From assembly GCA_035516255.1 (NCBI GenBank), contig DATJAL010000007.1, positions 1 through 64,000 on the forward strand: 64,000 bases of DNA. Reading direction: 5' to 3'. Positions 53,166 to 61,936 of the stretch are shown piece by piece. How positions within the stretch are numbered: the first letter of the stretch is position 1; each line of letters starts with the position of its first letter. Below the pieces are notes generated by a model, which searched no databases, was not told where the DNA came from, and worked only from the letters and a program-made list of their open reading frames with translations. The position numbers were made by a program, and so were the translations under genes. Source of the stretch: Chitinivibrionales bacterium (lineage in GTDB: Bacteria > Fibrobacterota > Chitinivibrionia > Chitinivibrionales > FEN-1185).

Positions 53166-53629
53166 ATAAAAAAGCTGTTGCGATCTTGATTTTTTTTATA
53201 TTTACGGGGTGTAATACCTCCTCGCACTATGAAGCCTGCCCGGGGTGCATCAGCCCGTCGGTAGTCCTATCCTTCTATAACGCCTCGACAAATCAGAAAA
53301 TAATCCTTTCGGGATTGACTGCGATCTATTCCAACACCGACACCATTTCGGTTTCTTCAAATTCAAGGACCGATTCCGATTGGTGCTTTTTCAGCCCTGC
53401 CGATTCGGCTTACTCGGTTTTCCACGGACCCGGCAGTTATAAAATCATAATGAATGATCCGTTATACGCACAAGATTCCCTCGATACGATAAGGGTCGTC
53501 GACGACGGCACCGTTTGCAAAAGAATTTACACAAGGTACTTTGACGTCGGGCTGGTTCCGAAGTCTTTGGCGAAAACAGGCAGAAAACAAGCTCTCATCA
53601 TCCGCCAGTCAACAAAACTCGGATGCTGA
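53162..53629 (+). CDS. Small lipoprotein of unknown family
   Basis: A 155-aa lipoprotein with lipobox ending FTGC (about Cys17). Several Cys, Ser and Thr residues occur near the N-terminus, followed by a strand-rich region (IIMNDPLYAQDSLDTIRVV). I recognise no family. It overlaps the sigma gene by 4 bp and lies between sigma and anti-sigma, so it may be a signal-sensing or target component of the same circuit. Confidence 0.6.
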   Translation: MNKKAVAILIFFIFTGCNTSSHYEACPGCISPSVVLSFYNASTNQKIILSGLTAIYSNTDTISVSSNSRTDSDWCFFSPADSAYSVFHGPGSYKIIMNDPLYAQDSLDTIRVVDDGTVCKRIYTRYFDVGLVPKSLAKTGRKQALIIRQSTKLGC

Positions 53630-53651
53630 TTCGGGATTAACCGGAAATTTT

Positions 53652-54404
53652 ATGGAACATGAATTTGACAAGATAGAACTGCTCTCCTACTTTGCGGGAG
53701 ACCTCCCAGCCGCAAAACGGGACGCAATCAAACGGCATGTTGCATCGTGCGAACAATGTGCCGGGTATCTTGCATCGCAGGAATCCGAAAAGGCTGCCTT
53801 TCTACGGGAGCAGCCGTTCGAGACGACCGCAGCCCGGTCAAGCGTTCGACACACAGGGAAGCTGCTGCTCTACACCCGCAGACAGGCATATGCGCTTGCC
53901 GCCTCGCTCATACTGTTGGTAGGCGCGAGTTACCTGTTCCTGTCGAGCAGGCCCGAGCCCGGCTACCGGATCAAGGGCGAAACGGCACTCAAACTGTTTG
54001 TGAAGAACCGCGAGGGCGGCGTTGAAAAACGCGCAGGCCGGGAATATTTCACCGGCGAGAAGATACAGTTCTTGTATTCCTGCGGCGCGAAAAACAATTT
54101 CGCGCTCGTCAGCATGGACACCGCGGGCGCAGTCACGGTGTATTACCCGCAGTCGCGCGACAGCTCGCTTTCGCTCGAGCGCGGCCAGGACCTGCCGCTC
54201 CCCAACAGCATCGCGCTCGACGAATACACCGGCCGCGAGCTGTTCATAGGTATCTTCTCGGAAAGGCCCTTTTTCGTGCCGCGCCTTGTTGAAAAGCTTA
54301 AAATTTCATTTGACAGACGCCACTCCATCGATTCAACCGCAATTGACGATAAGGAATTTACGGCCGTGCCGTACCTGCTTTCCATTCAACGGGAGAAGCG
54401 CTGA
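53652..54404 (+). CDS. Zinc-finger anti-sigma factor with DUF4384-like domain
   Basis: A 250-aa protein. An N-terminal zf-HC2 anti-sigma domain (His29, Cys33, Cys36) precedes a transmembrane helix (about 80-98). A periplasmic domain (about 110-240) follows, with GEKIQFLYSCGAKNNFALVS and VTVYYPQ, the pattern of DUF4384. This domain is known to occur with caspase-like proteins and kinases. It should bind the sigma factor at 52668. Its stop overlaps the caspase start by 1 base (TGATG). Confidence 0.75.
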   Translation: MEHEFDKIELLSYFAGDLPAAKRDAIKRHVASCEQCAGYLASQESEKAAFLREQPFETTAARSSVRHTGKLLLYTRRQAYALAASLILLVGASYLFLSSRPEPGYRIKGETALKLFVKNREGGVEKRAGREYFTGEKIQFLYSCGAKNNFALVSMDTAGAVTVYYPQSRDSSLSLERGQDLPLPNSIALDEYTGRELFIGIFSERPFFVPRLVEKLKISFDRRHSIDSTAIDDKEFTAVPYLLSIQREKR

Positions 54405-56155
54405 TGCCGAAGCATTCACTGCTCCTCATCATCCTCCTTGCCTCGTCATTTCTTGCTTTTGGCGAACGTTACGCGCTGCTGGTGGGCAACAGCACGGCGT
54501 CCGGCAATTATGCCGAACTCAAGTATGTCCAAAATGATCTTGCCGCTCTTTCGGACATCCTCATCGATTTTTGCGGGTTTGCAAAAGAGCATCTGGTGAT
54601 TCTTTACAACCAGACGCCGCAGGATTTCGAGCGCGCGCTCGGCGATTTTTCCGAACGGATGAGCGGCTCAAAAGGCAACATGTTCCTTCTTTATTATTCT
54701 GGTCACGCCGACGTTGCCAACCTCAAAATGGGAAGCGGCGATTACCCGCTCAGGACGCTGAAGGACAAGCTCACTGCCTTCCCCGCCGACATCCGCATCG
54801 GCATCTTTGACGCGTGCCAGAGCGGCAGCTTCACGCGCATCAAGGGCGGCAGGCTCGACGAGCCGTTTCTGTTCAGGGACGACGCCAAGACCAAGGGCCA
54901 GGTGATCCTCTGCTCGAGCTCGATAGACGAAAACGCGCAGGAGTCCGACCGGTACGGGAACTCCGTTTTCACGTTCCACTTTGTCAATGCGCTCCGCGGC
55001 AGCGGCGACATGGCCGGCGACGGCCGCGTAACGCTGGGCGAGGCGTACCAGTACGCCTACAACCACACCATCTCGAGCACGGCAGGCACCTCGGGCGGCG
55101 TGCAACACCCCTCCTATCAGTTCCGCATCCAGGGCGAGGGCGACATCGTGCTCGCCGACCTCAACATCCGCACGCGCGGCATCCTGCTTTCGGGCGACGT
55201 GGCCGGCGACATCACCATCCTCAGCGACAAGGGGATCGTGGTGGCAGACCTTGCGAAAAAGGCGAATACCGGCGTCATGATCGCGCTTAAGCAGGGCGCC
55301 TACCAGGTGATCAACGGCAGGGGCGAGCAGCGCTTCATCGCACGTGTCAAGGTTGACGAAAAGTCCGTGGTCGCGGTGAAAAACGCCGACTTTTCACCCG
55401 ACGAACAGGCCGCGGCCAATAAAAAGGGCGAAGAGACCCGGCGCGGGGCGCAGATCGGCATTACCCTGTCCGGCGAGTACGGCATGTACAACTTCACCGG
55501 TCTTTCTTCCGCCCTCGCGCAGCGTTTCGCGGGTTTCAACGCGTTCTCCATGAGCCCGGGGTTCGCCTTTCCGAAATACCTCATGGTGCCGGCGATAACC
55601 GGTGAGGTCATTGTCAGGAAACAATACGAGGCGCACCTGGGGTTTGGAAATTACTACACCGCCTCGTCTTCACATTACAACGGGGCTGAAATGAACCTGA
55701 CCGATAATTCGTCCTACGCCTGCCGGCTGCAGGTGGCGCAGGCGCTGAACGTCACGGCGATCGACATCGGCGGCGGCTACCGTTTCCAACTACCCTATGT
55801 AAAAAATTTCTCCCTGCACGTGGGGCTCATGGTTTACGAACCGGAGTTGAAAGTTCAGTCCACGTTCTATGATTCTCTGTACGACAGGGAAGTCTCCGGT
55901 TCGGCCACCTACCGGGGAACCGCCGCGGCGCCGTACCTTGCCGTCGGCTACACCTGGCCCGCGCTCAAATGGCTGGACATCGGCGCGAAAATCCGCTACC
56001 GGTACCAGTACGGCACATGCGGGCTCGGCATCGATTCGCCCGTCCCGGAGCAAAATCCCGCCGGAGCCGCGCTGACGCCGCTTTCCTGCAACTTTGGCGG
56101 GCTGGACGGCAGCGTGTTTATCAACGTGCATCTTTCATTTACAAGATCGGAATGA
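54404..56155 (+). CDS. Caspase-like protease fused to a C-terminal beta-barrel
   Basis: A 583-aa secreted protein. The signal peptide (about 1-18) is followed by a caspase-fold (C14) domain. His101 in LYYSGHAD and Cys138 in FDACQSGSF form the dyad. The last roughly 235 residues (from about 347) consist of alternating-hydrophobic strands ending in an aromatic, barrel-like sequence. Caspase-like proteins in bacteria are known in stress and programmed-death pathways. I infer an outer-membrane anchor with the protease in the periplasm, or surface-exposed. It is co-expressed with the sigma/anti-sigma pair. Confidence 0.75.
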   Translation: MPKHSLLLIILLASSFLAFGERYALLVGNSTASGNYAELKYVQNDLAALSDILIDFCGFAKEHLVILYNQTPQDFERALGDFSERMSGSKGNMFLLYYSGHADVANLKMGSGDYPLRTLKDKLTAFPADIRIGIFDACQSGSFTRIKGGRLDEPFLFRDDAKTKGQVILCSSSIDENAQESDRYGNSVFTFHFVNALRGSGDMAGDGRVTLGEAYQYAYNHTISSTAGTSGGVQHPSYQFRIQGEGDIVLADLNIRTRGILLSGDVAGDITILSDKGIVVADLAKKANTGVMIALKQGAYQVINGRGEQRFIARVKVDEKSVVAVKNADFSPDEQAAANKKGEETRRGAQIGITLSGEYGMYNFTGLSSALAQRFAGFNAFSMSPGFAFPKYLMVPAITGEVIVRKQYEAHLGFGNYYTASSSHYNGAEMNLTDNSSYACRLQVAQALNVTAIDIGGGYRFQLPYVKNFSLHVGLMVYEPELKVQSTFYDSLYDREVSGSATYRGTAAAPYLAVGYTWPALKWLDIGAKIRYRYQYGTCGLGIDSPVPEQNPAGAALTPLSCNFGGLDGSVFINVHLSFTRSE

Positions 56156-56159
56156 TTTT

Positions 56160-56903
56160 ATGAATACCGTTTTTCGAAGCATCCTTGTCACCGCCGTGGC
56201 CCTCCTTGCGGGATGCGCCTCGAACATGGCGCCGAATAGCATCGGCACGCCCCAGAACCCGCCGTTCCCTACTACGCAAAGCATCCTGCCGCTGGCCGCG
56301 GGGAACCAATGGGATTATTCCTACACCGCCTACGACCCGCTCGGGAACAAGATCAGCCCGAGCAGGGTCAACCTCGTGCTCACACTTCCCGCTGTTTACG
56401 GTCTTGTCAATGACACCCAGCTCGTGGCCATCACCCGGCAGAATTACCAGCAGGACTTTCCGGCATACGTTTATAAATACGAATGGGACAACCGCGACAG
56501 CGGCGCGCTCGTGGTGCACCGGGGAGCCTATGCGCTTGACAAGCGCGGGTTATACGTCATCGGATGGTACCGCGATAGCGTAACGCACCTATTCCCGGCC
56601 GAAAAGCTGTGGCTCGCCTACCCCGCCGATAGCGGCAAGACATGGACCTACAATCCCGATTCCGCAAACGATTCCGCCTTTGCCGTCACCATGGAAATCC
56701 TGTCAACGCGAGCGCAGTTTTTTGTGCCCAACTCAAGCATGGTGACGGGCGGCGCGTTTTACAAATGCTACCTCTACAAAGAGACAGGCATCGGATATGT
56801 GAGCTATTATTACTACAACCCGGACATCGGCTGCGTGGGGTATCTCAATTACAGCAGCGGGAAACTGACGGCAAGCTATTACTTGAAAAACTTCAATGGA
56901 TAA
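56160..56903 (+). CDS. Lipoprotein of unknown function
   Basis: A 247-aa lipoprotein with lipobox ending LAGC (about Cys18). It is rich in strands and Tyr (SYYYYNP-type), suggesting an extracellular or periplasmic domain of unknown type. It starts 4 bp after the caspase-barrel gene and is the last gene of the operon. I recognise no family. Confidence 0.6.
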   Translation: MNTVFRSILVTAVALLAGCASNMAPNSIGTPQNPPFPTTQSILPLAAGNQWDYSYTAYDPLGNKISPSRVNLVLTLPAVYGLVNDTQLVAITRQNYQQDFPAYVYKYEWDNRDSGALVVHRGAYALDKRGLYVIGWYRDSVTHLFPAEKLWLAYPADSGKTWTYNPDSANDSAFAVTMEILSTRAQFFVPNSSMVTGGAFYKCYLYKETGIGYVSYYYYNPDIGCVGYLNYSSGKLTASYYLKNFNG

Positions 56904-57021
56904 TTATTGCACCTCGGCGGTCCGAGAACCTGTCTTGCCTTGCTCATTCATATATGACGGCAAACAATCATCTGTGGTTGGAGAAAAAGGGCGGCGGAAG
57001 CGAAGTTTGCGGAACGAACAC

Positions 57022-57780
57022 TCACACCAGCGTCGGCACATCCAGAAACGCCGTCTTAACCTCAAATTCCTTTTCCAGTTTTTTCCCGACCGCCTTGACA
57101 CCGGGTTTTTCCGAATGATAATGCCCCAGGTATAGCACGTTGAGATGTCCTTCGAGCGCTGCGTGATGGTTCCAATGTGAAGCCTCTCCGGTGATAAAGC
57201 AGTCAATCCCCTTTTCAATCGCCTCCGGAATGGCGTCTGAACCGCCGCCGGAAACGATGGCGACGCGCCTGCATTCCTTTTTTCCGAATGGAAGATTGAA
57301 AAACTCGCCGCCGATGATTTTCCCGCACGACCTTCCTATTGCGTCAACCGTCATTTCTTCCGGCAAAACGCCTTCACAGCCGATGTAATTGCCCTTGTAT
57401 TTTCCAAATGGCTTTACCGATAAGAGTCCAAGCGCCTTCGCGAGCACGGCATTGTTGCCGACCTCGGGATGCAGGTCGAGCGGCAGGTGCGCGGCGTACA
57501 GGCTGATGCCGTGATCGAGCAGGAACCGCACCTGCTCGCGCCCGGCTCCGCGAATGCTTTTGAGGCCGTCCCAGATCAGGCCGTGGTGCACCACGAGCAT
57601 CTGGCACCTTTTCGCGGCGGCCTTTTTATACGCCACCATGCACGCATCAACCGCCAGGCCGATTTTTTTTACCTGCTTAACGCCTTGCACTTGAAGGCCA
57701 TTGCAGGACGAGTCTTTGATTTTTTCGATTTCAAGAAATGAGTTTAGATAGTTGACGATATTATCTCGGCTGGTTGTCAT
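57022..57780 (-). CDS. Nif3-family dinuclear metal protein
   Basis: A 252-aa protein of the Nif3/YqfO (DUF34) family. Metal-ligand motifs VVHHGLIWDG (about residues 64-73) and LGHYHSE (about 222-228) are present. The family is often annotated as GTP cyclohydrolase I type 2 homologue, but activity is not established. It stands alone, with dispersed-repeat DNA before its start. Confidence 0.85.
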   Translation of the reverse strand: MTTSRDNIVNYLNSFLEIEKIKDSSCNGLQVQGVKQVKKIGLAVDACMVAYKKAAAKRCQMLVVHHGLIWDGLKSIRGAGREQVRFLLDHGISLYAAHLPLDLHPEVGNNAVLAKALGLLSVKPFGKYKGNYIGCEGVLPEEMTVDAIGRSCGKIIGGEFFNLPFGKKECRRVAIVSGGGSDAIPEAIEKGIDCFITGEASHWNHHAALEGHLNVLYLGHYHSEKPGVKAVGKKLEKEFEVKTAFLDVPTLV

Positions 57781-57844
57781 AATATTTTCCTGTTCTTATT
57801 TTTTTTCAAATGAACAGCTATATTATTTCAACTGATTATTTTTC

Positions 57845-58020
57845 CACAACGACCGCGGCTACAAGGGTGCGCCCAGTGAGAGGTTCGGGCTTGCAACTGC
57901 CGGCACCTGGCTGCACCCAGGAGGGGGTAGCGGAGTACCGGCGCGCAAATACTTTGTCGAAAACGAGAATATTGAAAAAAGCGCGCCGGGACGCAGCGAG
58001 GGGGAAACCTCTCCCACTAG
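57845..58020. repeat. Structured dispersed element between Nif3 and prfB genes
   Basis: It has CCTGGCTGCACCCAGG (about 57908-57922) as a hairpin, and GGTAGCGGAGTACC (57925-57938). The stretch GCGCGCCGGGACGC, then GAGGGGGAAACCTC (57982-58009) resembles blocks at 155-200 and 51481-51525. No gene is seen in 57781-58036. Confidence 0.45.
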
Positions 58021-58036
58021 TAAATTGATAAATTTT

Positions 58037-59135
58037 CTATTGGAAATTCAGCAAATAAGCCTCAATGAACATATCCAGGTCCCCGTCCAATACTCCCTGC
58101 GCGTTCGACGTCTCCACCTCGGTACGGTGGTCCTTCACCAGGTTGTACGGATGGAGCACGTAGGAGCGGATCTGGCTTCCCCATTCGATCTTCTTCTTCA
58201 CCGCAAGCTTGTCCTGGCGCTTCTTGTCCTCCTGCTCCTTGTAAAACTGCTTGACGCGGCTCTTGAGAATCTTCATCGCCACATCCCGGTTCTTGATCTG
58301 CGAGCGCTCGTTCTGGCATGCCACGACGATGTTGGTGGGGATATGCGTCATGCGCACTGCGGAGTCGGTCTTGTTCACGTGCTGGCCGCCGGCGCCGCTG
58401 GAGCGGTAGGTGTCCACACGGATGTCTTTTTCGTCAAGCTCGAAATCGTCGGCGTCCTCGATCATGGGATAGGCATACACCGACGCGAACGAGGTATGGC
58501 GCCGTGCATTGGCGTCGAACGGCGAGATGCGCACGAGCCGGTGCACGCCGCATTCCGCCTTGAGATGACCGTACACGTAATCGCCCTGCACTTGGGCAGT
58601 GACGCTCTTGAGACCCGCGCCCTCGCCGGGCTGGCTCTCGAGCACGGTGTAGGAGAAGCCCTTGTTCTCCATCCACCGGCAATACATGCGGAACAGCATC
58701 TCGCACCAGTCGCAGCTCTCGGTGCCGCCGGCGCCGCTGTGGACGGTGAGGATCGCGGGCCGGTCGTCGTCCTCGCCCGAAAGCTTGCGCACGAACTCGA
58801 GATGCGCTATTTCCGATTCAAGCTGCGACGCGTGCTCGGTGAGCTCAGCCGTAATACCCGCGTCAGGATCATGCAGTGATAGGTTAAACAATTCAAGAAT
58901 GTCGTCGGAGTCTTTTTTCGTCTTGTCCCATTGGGTGATGACGTCCCTGAGGCTTTTTATTTTCTTGAGGGTCGCCTGCGCTTTTTCGTTGTCGTTCCAG
59001 AACCCTTGTTGTGTCGTTTCCTGTTCGCTTTCTAAAAGGGTTTTTCTCTTTTCATCAACGTCAAAGATACCTCCGCAGGTTTTCGACACGGCCCGCTAGG
59101 TCCAACAGATGATTTTTTTCAAGTTTTTCAGCCAT
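58037..59135 (-). CDS. prfB: Peptide chain release factor 2 with programmed frameshift
   Basis: RF2, which terminates at UAA and UGA. The full protein has about 365 residues and is read through a +1 frameshift. The first 24 codons run from ATG 59135 (AAGGAG upstream) to an in-frame TGA (59063-59061). The rest is read in the +1 frame from GAC. The GGQ motif (SSGAGGQHVNK) for peptide release is present, and the decoding SPF motif lies near ISPFDANARRHTSFASV. Without the shift the remaining ORF is 58037-59089. It is separated from nrdJ by a divergent A+T-rich region. Confidence 0.93.
59060..59075 (-). promoter_or_regulatory. prfB programmed +1 frameshift site
   Basis: On the minus strand CGGAGGTATCTTTGAC (59075-59060) contains the internal Shine-Dalgarno GGAGG, the slippery CTT and the stop TGA followed by C. 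This is the classical RF2 autoregulatory site: low RF2 lets the ribosome shift past TGA. Confidence 0.9.
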
Positions 59136-59243
59136 TGCAACTCCTTTTTTATTTCATGGATGCTTTAAAATACAATAATAATTTCAACTCTCATAAATTT
59201 CTTGCCAATACGTATTAAATACGATAATATTAAAATTGTTGGA

Positions 59244-59290
59244 ACACAATATGTTTGAAGTTTTAGCAAACAACATACCATATATTGTAT
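59244..59290. promoter_or_regulatory. Tandem NrdR boxes upstream of nrdJ
   Basis: Against the published consensus ACACWATATATWGTGT, box 1 at 59244-59259 matches 11 of 16 positions and box 2 at 59275-59290 matches 13 of 16. The centres are 31 bp apart, the standard NrdR spacing of about three helical turns. Both lie in the A+T-rich nrdJ upstream region. The rest of 59136-59425 is A+T-rich without a convincing gene. Confidence 0.6.
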
Positions 59291-59425
59291 ATTTTTTACT
59301 TTTTAATCTTGATTTAAAACCGTTCCATTCATATTTTAAAAACACGCCCTTTTTTAAATCGTAGTATAATGAAGATAAAATGAAGCGTAAATATTCAAGC
59401 CTTGTCAATTAAGGAGTAATGTCGC

Positions 59426-61816
59426 ATGTCATTAGAAACTTCGTCGCTGGGCGGCGCTGCAAACAAAACCGTGAAGTCGGCGGTGGTGAGGACCGCTCCA
59501 CAGGTCGAGGCGGAAATCAAGGGTGAAACAATTCATGACCGCCTCCTCAAAAAAAAGGTGAAGCTCTCCGACAACGCGCGCATCGTGCTCGAAAAGCGCT
59601 ACCTTAAAAAGGACGATAACGGCGCCGTGCTCGAGGGACCCGAGGAAATGTTCTTCCGCATCGCCGAAAACATCGCGGGCGCCGAGAAGAAGTTTTCCGC
59701 CGACGCGAACGCCGACGTGTGGACCGAAAAATTCTACAACGTCATGACCGACCTGGACTTTCTTCCCAACTCCCCGACGCTCATGAATGCGGGCCGCGAG
59801 CTGCAGCAGCTCTCAGCGTGTTTTGTGCTGCCGGTGGGCGACTCCATGGAGGAGATATTCGAATCAGTCAAGAACACCGCCCTCATCCATAAGAGCGGCG
59901 GCGGCACGGGATTTTCCTTCTCGCACATCAGACCCAAGAACGACACCGTAAAATCCACCAAGGGCGTTTCGAGCGGGCCGCTGTCGTTCATGCGGGTGTT
60001 CGACGTGGCCACCGAAACCGTGAAGCAGGGCGGCACGCGCCGCGGCGCCAACATGGGGATCCTCAACTGCACGCACCCCGAGATAATGGACTTCATCGAG
60101 ATCAAGGAAAAGGACGGCGTTTTAGCCAACTTCAATATCTCGGTCGGCATCACCAAGGAATTCATGGAAGCGCTCAAGCGCGACGGTGAGTACGACCTCA
60201 AGAACCCGCGCTCGGGAGAGGCCGTGGGCAAGCTCAAGGCGTCGCAGGTGTTCAAGCGCATCGTGGAGCTTTCGTGGAAAAACGGCGAGCCGGGCATCGT
60301 GTTCCTCGACAAGATCAACGCCGACAACCCTACGCCGCAGCTCGGCGAGATCGAAAGCACCAATCCCTGCGGCGAGCAGCCCCTGCTTCCTTACGAGTCG
60401 TGCAACCTCGGCTCCATCAACCTCGCGCACATGATCACCGAAACCAACGGAAAAAAAGAGATCAATTACCTCAAGCTCGGTAACACGATCCGCACCGCGG
60501 TCCGTTTCCTCGACAACGTGATCGAGGTGAACTCCTATCCCCTCCCGCAGATCGAGAAGATGACAAAGGGGAACCGCAAGATCGGCCTCGGCGTAATGGG
60601 TTTTGCCGACCTGCTCATCGAGCTCGGCGTGCCCTACAATTCTCCGGCGGCGGCCAATGTGGCCGAAGAGGTCATGAAGTTCATCCACGAAGAGGCGCGC
60701 CGTGTGAGCGCGTTCCTCGCGCAGGAGCGCGGGGTGTTCCCCAACTTCAAGGGATCGGTGTACGACCGCGAGGGCGGGCTCAAGGTGCGCAACGCCACCG
60801 TGACCACCATCGCGCCCACGGGCACCATCAGCATGATCGCCGGCGCCTCAAGCGGCATCGAGCCGCTGTTCGCCATTGTCTATGAAAAAAACGTGCTCGA
60901 CGGCCAGCACCTGCTCGAAGTGCACCCGGAATTCAAGCGTGTGGCGCAGGACGAGGGGTTCTATTCAGACGAGCTCATGAAAATGGTCGCATTCTCGGGC
61001 AGCCTCAGCAAGATCTACGGCATTCCACGCCGCATCCGCGACATCTTCGTCACCGCGCACGACATCGAGCCGCGGTGGCACATCAGCATCCAGGCCGCGT
61101 TCCAGAAATACACCGACAACGCCGTTTCGAAGACCGTCAACTTCAAGAATGAAGCGACCGCAAAAGACGTCGAGGAGGTCTTTCTTTACGCATACGAGCT
61201 CGGGTGCAAGGGCGTCACGGTGTACCGCGACGGCACCAGGAAAAACCAGGTGATCACCTCTGGCACGTCGGCAAAAAAGGGCGCGACCCAGACGGGCGGC
61301 GACATCGCCATACCCGGCACCATCCATCCGCGGCCGCGGCCGGCCGTCACACACGGCCGCACCTATAAAACGAAAACCGGGTGCGGCAACCTGTACGTAA
61401 ACGTCAACGCCGACAACATCGGGCTGTGCGAAATTTTCACCCAGATGGGAAAATCAGGCGGCTGCCCCGCATCAAACTCCGAGGCGGTTTCACGGCTCAT
61501 TTCCCTGGCATTGCGGGCCGGGGTCGATCCCAAGTCCATCGCGGAGCAGCTGCGCGGCATCAGGTGCCCGATCCCCACGTGGATGGAAGGCGAGATGATC
61601 CTTTCATGCGCCGACGCAATCGGTCATGTGCTCGAACAGGGCATCGCGGACTTTGAAGGCAAGACTGAAGGCGTGACCAGCGGGACCGTGGCGAAAATAA
61701 AATACACCGGGCTCGACCTTGGCTTCTGCCCGCAATGCCCGCAATGCGGCACCATGCTGGTGCATGAGGAAGGCTGCGCAACGTGCAAGACGTGCGGGTA
61801 TTCAAAGTGCGGATGA
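59426..61816 (+). CDS. nrdJ: B12-dependent ribonucleoside-diphosphate reductase (class II)
   Basis: A 796-aa class II ribonucleotide reductase that makes deoxyribonucleotides with adenosylcobalamin. Motifs include SGGGTGFSFSHIRP, NPCGEQPLLPYESCNLGSIN (active-site region) and ATVTTIAPTGTISMIAGASS. A TSCPD-type domain (about 650-750) and a C-terminal zinc-ribbon-like tail (Cys pairs near 775-795) follow. The class II enzyme works with or without oxygen. It stands alone after a long A+T-rich region with a tandem NrdR-box pair, so control by NrdR is likely. Confidence 0.92.
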   Translation: MSLETSSLGGAANKTVKSAVVRTAPQVEAEIKGETIHDRLLKKKVKLSDNARIVLEKRYLKKDDNGAVLEGPEEMFFRIAENIAGAEKKFSADANADVWTEKFYNVMTDLDFLPNSPTLMNAGRELQQLSACFVLPVGDSMEEIFESVKNTALIHKSGGGTGFSFSHIRPKNDTVKSTKGVSSGPLSFMRVFDVATETVKQGGTRRGANMGILNCTHPEIMDFIEIKEKDGVLANFNISVGITKEFMEALKRDGEYDLKNPRSGEAVGKLKASQVFKRIVELSWKNGEPGIVFLDKINADNPTPQLGEIESTNPCGEQPLLPYESCNLGSINLAHMITETNGKKEINYLKLGNTIRTAVRFLDNVIEVNSYPLPQIEKMTKGNRKIGLGVMGFADLLIELGVPYNSPAAANVAEEVMKFIHEEARRVSAFLAQERGVFPNFKGSVYDREGGLKVRNATVTTIAPTGTISMIAGASSGIEPLFAIVYEKNVLDGQHLLEVHPEFKRVAQDEGFYSDELMKMVAFSGSLSKIYGIPRRIRDIFVTAHDIEPRWHISIQAAFQKYTDNAVSKTVNFKNEATAKDVEEVFLYAYELGCKGVTVYRDGTRKNQVITSGTSAKKGATQTGGDIAIPGTIHPRPRPAVTHGRTYKTKTGCGNLYVNVNADNIGLCEIFTQMGKSGGCPASNSEAVSRLISLALRAGVDPKSIAEQLRGIRCPIPTWMEGEMILSCADAIGHVLEQGIADFEGKTEGVTSGTVAKIKYTGLDLGFCPQCPQCGTMLVHEEGCATCKTCGYSKCG

Positions 61817-61829
61817 TCGCCACTTGTAA

Positions 61830-61930
61830 ACCTCACTGCAAAGGCGCAAAAGTCGCAAAGAGAAATTTACTCCAGAAGATATTCTTATCCAACCCACCTT
61901 TGCGTTCTTTGCGTCTTTGCGGTGATTTGA
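61830..61930. repeat. Inverted-repeat element of the CGCAAAGACGC type
   Basis: Left arm 61834-61861 (TCACTGCAAAGGCGCAAAAG, then TCGCAAAG) and right arm 61900-61927 (CTTTGCGTTCTTTGCGTCTT, then TGCGGTGA) are complementary at most of 28 positions. About 40 bp of unrelated DNA separates them. Related elements lie at 17285 and 49685. Confidence 0.6.
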
Positions 61931-61936
61931 TATGAA

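Noticed and set aside
57845-58020. Class I cyclic di-GMP riboswitch
   Set aside because: A GGTAGCGG-like string is present, but the conserved GGGCAAACC and GACGCAAAG blocks are not, and no gene follows on that strand.
59184-59408. 74-aa minus-strand ORF in the nrdJ upstream region
   Set aside because: It lies in A+T-rich DNA that carries the NrdR boxes, has no ribosome-binding site and no recognisable domain.
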